NCBI RefSeq assembly: GCF_900206265.1
Contig: NZ_LT907782.1
Span: 2,542,001-2,606,000, forward strand
Length of the DNA stretch: 64,000 bases
Direction: 5' to 3'
From: Nitrosomonas ureae
GTDB lineage: Bacteria; Pseudomonadota; Gammaproteobacteria; Burkholderiales; Nitrosomonadaceae
Position numbers and translations under genes: made by a program. The notes under the pieces are model-generated. The model made no database searches. It had not been told where the DNA came from and saw nothing but the letters and a program-made list of their open reading frames with translations. This document shows positions 58,005-64,000 of the stretch, piece after piece; the stretch's first letter is position 1, and every line of letters begins with the position of its first letter.

Positions 58005-59483
58005 ATGAGCGCAACCACATCGATCGTTTCCAAAGTCTGGAGTTTCTGCACCACGTTGCGCGATGACGGGGTGGGTTATGGCGACTACCTGGAACAGCTT
58101 ACTTATCTGATTTTTCTGAAAATGGCGGATGAGTATGGCCAGCCACCGTATAACCGCCAAGTCGGCATTCCCGCCGAACACAACTGGCAAAGTTTGAAAG
58201 CGAAGCGTGGTGCGGAGCTGGAGGTGCATTACGTGGCGCTGCTGATGGAACTAGGCAAACTACCGGGGATGCTGGGGCAGATTTTTACCAAGGCGCAGAA
58301 CAAGATTCAGGATCCGGCCAAATTGTACCGCCTGATCGACATGGTCAATGAAACCCAGTGGGTAACGATGGGTGCGGATGTCAAAGGCGATATTTACGAG
58401 GGCTTGCTGGAGCGCAACGCGGAAGATACCAAATCCGGTGCGGGGCAATACTTTACGCCGCGGGCGTTAATTAAAGCCATGGTGGCGTGCGTGCGGCCGG
58501 AGCCGGGCAAGACCATTGCCGATCCGGCGTGCGGTACCGGCGGGTTTTTTCTAGCGGTGTATGATTTTCTGGTCGCCGGGCATGCGCTGGATAAAACGCA
58601 GAAAGCGTTTCTGAAGCACGAGACGTTTTACGGCAACGAAATTGTAGCTAATACGCGGCGCCTGGCGTTGATGAATATGTTTTTGCACAACATCGGCGAG
58701 ATCGATGGCGACAGCATGATTTCCCCGAATGATGGGCTAGTGGCGGATTCCGGTAAGCGCTTCGATTACGTGCTGGCGAATCCGCCGTTCGGCAAGAAAA
58801 GCGCGATGAGTTTCACCAACGAGGTAGGCGAGCAGGAGAAAGACGAGCTGACTTACAACCGGCAAGATTTCTGGGCGACGACATCGAACAAGCAGCTCAA
58901 TTTCGTGCAGCATATCCGCACCCTGCTGAAAACCACTGGGAAAGCTGCCGTGGTGGTGCCGGATAATGTGCTGTTCGAGGGTGGCGCAGGCGAGACGGTA
59001 CGGCGAAAATTGCTTGAGACTACCGATCTGCATACGATTCTGAGGTTGCCGACCGGTATTTTCTACGCCAATGGCGTGAAGGCGAATGTGTTGTTTTTCG
59101 ATAACCGCGAGGCCAGCAAGGAGCCATGGACCAAGACGGTGTGGTATTACGATTACCGCACCAACATTCATCATACGCTGAAGAAGAAACCGTTGCGCTT
59201 CGAGGATTTACAGGATTTCATCACCTGCTATAACCCGCAAAACCGTCATCAGCGGCAGGAAACCTGGAACGAGCAGAACGCGGAAGGCCGCTGGCGCAAA
59301 TACGGCTTCGATCAGATCATGGCGCGCGATAAAACCAGCCTGGATATTTTCTGGATCAAGGATAAAAGCTTGTCCGATCTGGATAATTTGCCGGAACCGG
59401 ACGAATTGGTGGGCGATATTATCGAGAACCTGGAGGCCGGGCTGAATAGTTTCCGGGATATTGCGGCGACACTATCCAAGTAA
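58005..59483 (+). CDS. hsdM: Type I restriction-modification methyltransferase subunit M
   Basis: A 492-residue N6-adenine methyltransferase. Motif I (SAM binding) is DPACGTGGFFLAVYDF at about 173-188 and motif IV is NPPFG at about 259-263. The N-terminal helical domain (VWSFCTTLRDDGVGYGDYLEQL) is the HsdM_N fold. Together with HsdS it makes the protective modification. Gene order R-S-(PIN)-M is less usual than R-M-S. AGGA precedes the ATG. Confidence 0.95.
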   Translation: MSATTSIVSKVWSFCTTLRDDGVGYGDYLEQLTYLIFLKMADEYGQPPYNRQVGIPAEHNWQSLKAKRGAELEVHYVALLMELGKLPGMLGQIFTKAQNKIQDPAKLYRLIDMVNETQWVTMGADVKGDIYEGLLERNAEDTKSGAGQYFTPRALIKAMVACVRPEPGKTIADPACGTGGFFLAVYDFLVAGHALDKTQKAFLKHETFYGNEIVANTRRLALMNMFLHNIGEIDGDSMISPNDGLVADSGKRFDYVLANPPFGKKSAMSFTNEVGEQEKDELTYNRQDFWATTSNKQLNFVQHIRTLLKTTGKAAVVVPDNVLFEGGAGETVRRKLLETTDLHTILRLPTGIFYANGVKANVLFFDNREASKEPWTKTVWYYDYRTNIHHTLKKKPLRFEDLQDFITCYNPQNRHQRQETWNEQNAEGRWRKYGFDQIMARDKTSLDIFWIKDKSLSDLDNLPEPDELVGDIIENLEAGLNSFRDIAATLSK

Positions 59484-59548
59484 TGGCAAATAATTTTATA
59501 GCTTTGCATTTGAAAACATTTGTATTGATCAAGTATTAAAGGTATCGC

Positions 59549-60766
59549 GTGGAATATCAAGTATTGCAAGTTGAGAAGGGCAAACCGGTCAAGCTGTGGA
59601 CCAGCGGCGTACCTGTCGAGGACGATGCCCGCGCACAGTTGATGAACACGGCCCGTATGCCCTTTATCTACCGGCATCTGGCGGTAATGCCGGATGTGCA
59701 CCTGGGTAAGGGTTCGACCATCGGGAGCGTGATTCCCACCCAGGGCGCCATCATTCCGGCGGCGGTGGGCGTCGATATCGGCTGCGGCATGATGGCTGTG
59801 CGCACGACACTGTCAGCACAGGATTTGCCGGATCAGTTGTTTGAATTGCGCAGCGCCATCGAACGCGCCGTACCGCATGGCCGCACTTCAAAACGTAACC
59901 AGCGCGATCAAGGCGCCTGGGATACGCCGCCGGCATCAGTGGATAGCATGTGGGCGAGCCTGATTCCTGGATTTGATCGCCTTACCGGGAAATATCCGCG
60001 GCTGAAGAAAACCAATAACTACAAGCACCTGGGCACGTTAGGCACCGGTAACCACTTCATTGAGGTTTGCCTGGATCAGGTTGATCGCGTGTGGTTCATG
60101 CTGCATTCGGGTTCGCGTGGTGTCGGCAATGCCATAGGTACTTACTTCATCGAGCTGGCGCAAGCGGATATGCGTCATCACATTGCCAATCTGCCGGATC
60201 GCGATCTGGCTTATTTCGAAGAAGGCAGCAAGCATTTCGAGGATTACGTCGAGGCCGTGGGTTGGGCGCAGGATTTTGCGCGGCGTAATCGCGCGGTGAT
60301 GATGCAGAATGTCATTGCTGCTGCGCGCAAGGTTATTGCCAAGCCGTTCAGAGCGGATGTGGAGGCGGTCAATTGTCACCATAATTACGTACAAAAGGAA
60401 ATCCACTTCGGTGCGGAAATTCTGGTAACACGCAAAGGTGCGGTATCTGCGCAGAAAGGTGAGCTGGGCATTATTCCCGGTTCCATGGGCGCCAAAAGCT
60501 ACATCGTTCGTGGCCTGGGGAATCCGGAAGCCTTCTGTTCATGTAGTCACGGCGCCGGGCGTATCATGAGCCGTAACGAAGCCAAGCGCCGTTTTACGCT
60601 TGCCGACCAGATCGCGGCAACCGCTCATGTCGAGTGCCGCAAGGATGTCAGCGTGATCGATGAGATTCCGCTGGCCTACAAGAATATCGATGCGGTCATG
60701 CAGGCGCAAAGTTCTCTGGTGGAGGTCGTCCATACCCTGAGACAAGTGGTGTGCATCAAGGGATAA
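59549..60766 (+). CDS. rtcB: RNA-splicing ligase RtcB
   Basis: A 405-residue GTP-dependent ligase joining 2',3'-cyclic-phosphate or 3'-phosphate ends to 5'-OH RNA. AAVGVDIGCGMMAV carries the metal-binding Asp76 and Cys79, LGTLGTGNHFIEV a metal His, and CSCSHGAGRIMSR the guanylated His334. Length and motifs match E. coli RtcB (408). GTG start with AAAGG upstream, 65 bp behind hsdM. No rtcA or rtcR lies next to it, so it is a stand-alone copy of this branch. Confidence 0.94.
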   Translation: MEYQVLQVEKGKPVKLWTSGVPVEDDARAQLMNTARMPFIYRHLAVMPDVHLGKGSTIGSVIPTQGAIIPAAVGVDIGCGMMAVRTTLSAQDLPDQLFELRSAIERAVPHGRTSKRNQRDQGAWDTPPASVDSMWASLIPGFDRLTGKYPRLKKTNNYKHLGTLGTGNHFIEVCLDQVDRVWFMLHSGSRGVGNAIGTYFIELAQADMRHHIANLPDRDLAYFEEGSKHFEDYVEAVGWAQDFARRNRAVMMQNVIAAARKVIAKPFRADVEAVNCHHNYVQKEIHFGAEILVTRKGAVSAQKGELGIIPGSMGAKSYIVRGLGNPEAFCSCSHGAGRIMSRNEAKRRFTLADQIAATAHVECRKDVSVIDEIPLAYKNIDAVMQAQSSLVEVVHTLRQVVCIKG

Positions 60767-60822
60767 TCATTTGCAAACGGGAATGGAATACAAATTTCCT
60801 CGCGTCTTTTCAACACGTGTTT

Positions 60823-61296
60823 TCAAAGAAAATGATCCAGCAATTTACGGCTCTGGCGATCCAGCGCCAAGCGATCCTGAATCAGGAAATGAACGCCATG
60901 ATTGTCGGTGATGATTAACGATGTTGCTGATAAGTGACGGATATCTTCTTCGCCCTTAAGAATAAAAGCAGTTTCGCCGCGATCCGTTTCAACCTCCCAG
61001 GTATTGGGCGTGATAAAGCCGGATATTTTCAAAACGCGTTTGATTTCCGGCATAAATTCACGATGTGCCAGCTCCGATTCAATCAGTTCCCGGTAATGCG
61101 GTGGCAAATCATCAAGCTGATTAATCCACACCAATTCATGTCCCTGTGAATCAATCAGTGCAATGCCATGATCCGGATCGGTGATTGGAAATGCCCGGAT
61201 CGGCACTACGCCTTCGTGCATCACGCCGGATTGATTCATCAGAACAAGCTTTCCATACAAATTCCGGGTTAATTGGTAATTAATGATCATATTCAT
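60823..61296 (-). CDS. DUF1854 domain protein
   Basis: A 157-residue protein without signal peptide. The block LVWINQLDDLPPHYRELIESELAHREFMPEIKRVLKIS followed by TPNTWEVETDRGETAFILKGEEDIR is the DUF1854 fold (read at about 54-120). From family knowledge, DUF1854 proteins commonly pair with an ABC transporter annotated as linked to cyanophycin metabolism. Its ATG touches the stop of the upstream ABC gene, so the two are co-translated. No cphA is in view to support a cyanophycin role here. Confidence 0.75.
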   Translation of the reverse strand: MNMIINYQLTRNLYGKLVLMNQSGVMHEGVVPIRAFPITDPDHGIALIDSQGHELVWINQLDDLPPHYRELIESELAHREFMPEIKRVLKISGFITPNTWEVETDRGETAFILKGEEDIRHLSATSLIITDNHGVHFLIQDRLALDRQSRKLLDHFL

Positions 61297-63585
61297 TTAT
61301 ACGCTCCCGCGGCTACTGTGCGCTTCAATCGGAGCCAGGGTCTTGTCTTCCGTATCCACATTGCGTGCCTGTGCCAGCCATAAGCGGTAGTAATAGCCTT
61401 GCTGTGTCATCAATTCAGTGTGGTTGCCGATCTCAACGATCATGCCCCGATCAAGCACGATGAGCCGGTCGGCTTCGCGCAACGTAGACAGACGATGGGC
61501 GATGGCAATCGTGGTGCGGCCACGCACCAGATTATCCAGTGCTTGTTGAATGTCTTTTTCGGTCGTTGTGTCCACAGAGGAGGTTGCTTCATCCAAAATT
61601 AGGATGCGTGGATTAATTAGAAGGGCGCGAGCAATTGAAATGCGCTGACGTTCGCCGCCTGAGAGGGCTTGCCCGCGTTCCCCCACCAGCGAATCGTAAC
61701 CATGCGGCAGGCGCAGGATAAATTCATGGGCATGCGCAGCACGCGCAGCGGATACAATTTCTTCCCGAGTTGCATCGGGTTTGCCATATGCGATATTTTC
61801 AGCAATCGTGCCAAAAAACAAAAAAGGTTCTTGAAGCACCAGGCCAATATGTTTGCGATATTCAGCAATCGATAAGGTGCGGATATCATGTCCGTCGATC
61901 AGCATAACCCCTTCCGTGACATCATAGAAACGACAGATCAGATTAACCAGCGTGCTTTTCCCCGAGCCGCTGTGTCCGACCAGGCCGATCATTTCTCCCG
62001 GCTGGATAGTTAAATTGATGTCACGCACGATGCTGCGCGTTCCGTACCGGAAGGCGACATTGCGTAATTCGATCCGGCCTTGAATCGCCGGCAGATGAAT
62101 GGGATCGGGTGATTCCGGGACGCTGGACACCTGATCCAGAATGTCAAAAATGCGCTTGGTGCCCGCCGCGGCTTTCTGCGTAATGGAGACGATACGGCTC
62201 ATTGAGTCCAGGCGAATGTAGAAGCGGCCGATATAAGCCAAAAAGGCTGTCAGCACGCCGACGGTGATCTCGTCTTGGGAGATCTGCCAGATACCGAATA
62301 CCCAAACAACCAGCAGGCCTACTTCAGTCAGCAATGTAACGGTGGGTGTGAATAATGACCAAACCCGGTTCACGCGATCGTTGACGTGTAAGTTACGCTG
62401 GTTAGCCGCATGGAAACGCGCCGCTTCTCTCTTTTCCTGAGCAAATGCCTTAACCACCCGGATGCCTGGAATGGTATCCGCAAGGACGTTATTGACTTCG
62501 GCCCAAATCCGATCGACTTTTTCAAAACCTATGCGCAGCCGGTGACGCACGCTATGAATCAACCAGAGAATAATGGGTAACGGTATCAGCGTTACCAGCG
62601 CCAGCCAGGGATTGATTGAAAGTAAAATTGCGGCAGTCATCGCAATAATGATGACATCGGTGGCGAAATCCAGTAGGTGTAACGAGAGAAACAGATTGAT
62701 CCGGTCGGTTTCGGCACCGATACGCGCCATCAGATCACCGGTTCGCTTGCCTCCAAAATATTCCTGCGAAAGATTCAGCATGTGTTCGTAGGTTGCGGTA
62801 CGTAAATCAGCGCCAATTCGCTCGGAAACACGGGCCAGCATATAGGTTCTGCCCCATCCTAATATCCAGGCAAGAATCGATGCGCCCAGCAAACCGGATA
62901 GGTATAGTGTCACCAGATCCGTATTGATGGGTTGACCATTTTGATAGGGTATCAGTACGTTATCCATCAGTGGCATGGTTAAATAGGGTGGCACCAAGGT
63001 TGCAGCCGTGCTGCATAAAGTCAGCAGAAGCCCAATGAGCAAACGCCCTTTATAGGGCTTCGCAAAACGCCACAAGCGAAATAAAGTCCAGGTTGAAGGG
63101 GGAGTATGATTTTGTTTCTCGCAGACTGTACATTCTTCTTCGGAAAATAAATATATAGAACAACTTGGACACTGTGCTAGCGTATCGGAGGATGACGGGA
63201 GCTTACCGGTAAGATGATAGCCTCGTTGTTCAGTGAAGCAATGAATCAAACGGCTTACTGCAGCATCGTTACCCAGGCGATAACGCCAAAATGAAAGTCG
63301 TGCATGCGGATCATATAACTCTAAGCAGCCAATGCCTGCATAATCGCGTTGCGTTAATGACAATCCGTTGCGATAGTGCCATGCTTGCCATGCTTCATCG
63401 CCAAGCATTTTGGCCAGTAAGCGTTTATTGGTTACCACGATCAACCCTGGTGAGAAATGCAGCTGGGTATCGAGCTCGATTGGGAGCCAGGCCAGTATAG
63501 TTTCTTGATCGATTAATTGTGCTGTAATTTCATCGGCCCAACTGATGGAAGGATGACTGAGAGATGAATAATCAGTTCGCTGCAT
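61297..63585 (-). CDS. ABC exporter-type transporter (fused permease and ATPase)
   Basis: A 762-residue half-transporter. The first about 170 residues form an accessory domain with a zinc-ribbon-like CPSCSIYLFSEEECTVC (four Cys). Six membrane helices occupy about 180-460. The ATPase has GHSGSGKSTLVNLICRF, LSGGERQRISIARAL and ILILDEATSSVD. This MsbA-type plan with a Cys4 N-terminus and an adjacent DUF1854 gene is the pairing annotated as the cyanophycin-metabolism-associated ABC transporter (family knowledge). Substrate unknown. Confidence 0.82.
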   Translation of the reverse strand: MQRTDYSSLSHPSISWADEITAQLIDQETILAWLPIELDTQLHFSPGLIVVTNKRLLAKMLGDEAWQAWHYRNGLSLTQRDYAGIGCLELYDPHARLSFWRYRLGNDAAVSRLIHCFTEQRGYHLTGKLPSSSDTLAQCPSCSIYLFSEEECTVCEKQNHTPPSTWTLFRLWRFAKPYKGRLLIGLLLTLCSTAATLVPPYLTMPLMDNVLIPYQNGQPINTDLVTLYLSGLLGASILAWILGWGRTYMLARVSERIGADLRTATYEHMLNLSQEYFGGKRTGDLMARIGAETDRINLFLSLHLLDFATDVIIIAMTAAILLSINPWLALVTLIPLPIILWLIHSVRHRLRIGFEKVDRIWAEVNNVLADTIPGIRVVKAFAQEKREAARFHAANQRNLHVNDRVNRVWSLFTPTVTLLTEVGLLVVWVFGIWQISQDEITVGVLTAFLAYIGRFYIRLDSMSRIVSITQKAAAGTKRIFDILDQVSSVPESPDPIHLPAIQGRIELRNVAFRYGTRSIVRDINLTIQPGEMIGLVGHSGSGKSTLVNLICRFYDVTEGVMLIDGHDIRTLSIAEYRKHIGLVLQEPFLFFGTIAENIAYGKPDATREEIVSAARAAHAHEFILRLPHGYDSLVGERGQALSGGERQRISIARALLINPRILILDEATSSVDTTTEKDIQQALDNLVRGRTTIAIAHRLSTLREADRLIVLDRGMIVEIGNHTELMTQQGYYYRLWLAQARNVDTEDKTLAPIEAHSSRGSV

Positions 63586-63605
63586 GAACTAAACGGCGAA
63601 GAAGA

Positions 63606-63624
63606 CAAGATAAAAATTATCTTG
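63606..63624. repeat. Short inverted repeat upstream of the ABC gene
   Basis: CAAGATAA-AAA-TTATCTTG, a perfect eight-pair dyad 20 bp upstream of the ABC transporter start. It could be an operator or part of its promoter. The remaining gap to 63810 holds only a 36-codon frame that I do not call. Confidence 0.4.
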
Positions 63625-63810
63625 TAGGAAACAAGTGACGGGTGCGGATTTCAAATGGAATGATCGCTGTTGCTGCTGATAGAAACGGTTTTGTTGATGA
63701 ATTAGAGGCTGCTTTTTTCATGCTTGATAAACAGGATGAACGAGCTTTGCGCGATGAAACAGGCTGGTGACACCAAAAAACGGGAGATCTTTCAGGCCTC
63801 CTAGCAACGG

Positions 63811-64000
63811 TTAGTTATCCTGCCAGCGTTGCTTGATTTCTTGCCTTTTCTGGGCGGGCAGCTGTTCCATTTTTTTGTAAATTTCACGCACTTGCTTTCT
63901 TTGTTCGGAAGTCAAAGCATGCCAGCTTTGCATTTGTGATTGTATACGGTGCTGTTCCTTCAGACTCATTTTGGGATAGCGTTTTGCAATGCCGAGCCAT
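63811..64000 (-). CDS. DUF3106 domain protein, C-terminal part (5' end outside window)
   Basis: The last 63 codons of a minus-strand gene. KEQHRIQSQMQSWHALTSEQ followed by RKQVREIYKKMEQLPAQKRQ and EIKQRWQDN is the Arg/Lys/Gln-rich repeat of DUF3106 proteins, usually secreted, with partial Sp100/periplasmic-chaperone-like helical repeats. Function unknown. The N-terminus is cut by the window edge. Confidence 0.65.
   Translation of the reverse strand, partial: WLGIAKRYPKMSLKEQHRIQSQMQSWHALTSEQRKQVREIYKKMEQLPAQKRQEIKQRWQDN

Noticed and set aside
63660..63770. 36-codon frame between the ABC gene and the DUF3106 gene
   Set aside because: No SD, short, not recognised; could be a gene remnant but cannot be supported.

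Overview
The window looks like a chromosome segment of an ammonia-oxidising betaproteobacterium of the Nitrosomonas type. The decisive evidence is a complete hydroxylamine-oxidation cluster (hao, haoB, cycA for cytochrome c554, cycB for cytochrome cM552) at 17468-21749. The HAO precursor has eight CxxCH motifs, a 24-residue signal peptide and the P460 cross-linking tyrosine at precursor position 491. Both are the positions known from Nitrosomonas HAO.

Layout. 1-6017 is a glycogen/alpha-glucan block: a truncated GH57 protein, a GH57 glucanotransferase/amylase, pgi and glgA. 6050-11779 is a mixed accessory stretch: a RoxA-like dihaem lipoprotein, a guanidine-II riboswitch driving a Gdx/SugE exporter, a VOC protein, small unknowns, a FecR-like lipoprotein and a SlmA-like regulator. 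11815-16092 (minus strand) is the gpmA-envC-ctpA-moeB group. 16478-21749 holds a histidine-rich membrane-anchored protein and the hao cluster. 22044-24778 is pstCAB without pstS. 25021-41069 is tpiA, secG, tRNA-Leu(GAG) and the 14-gene nuoA-N operon. 41317-47770 holds htpG, ogt, xerD, dsbB, a small secreted protein, a DUF423 protein and xseA. 48246-52488 is rpmH-rnpA-(yidD remnant)-yidC-mnmE. 52588-59483 is a type I restriction-modification operon, visibly richer in GC than its surroundings, with a broken PIN-domain gene between hsdS and hsdM. It is followed by rtcB, a DUF1854/ABC exporter pair on the minus strand and a truncated DUF3106 gene.

How the parts fit. HAO takes electrons from hydroxylamine. 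Cytochromes c554 and cM552 pass them to the quinone pool. In ammonia oxidisers complex I (nuo) is thought to run in reverse to make NADH, so the window carries both the electron input and the NADH-generating end of this lithotrophic metabolism. The glycogen block, gpmA and tpiA are sugar-storage and triose metabolism.

The points most worth a second look: a clean guanidine-II riboswitch; two genes in one 3-kb stretch (rnpA, mnmE) with no ATG, GTG or TTG start; a decayed yidD between rnpA and yidC; a 135-bp MITE-like palindromic element abutting the mnmE ribosome binding site; REP-like palindromes read through in frame in both hsdR and hsdS; the disrupted PIN gene inside the hsd operon; and a very strong hairpin at the hao/haoB junction. 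No CRISPR array, intact insertion sequence, rRNA or replication origin was seen. Family names come from reading the translations by eye; no database search was run.
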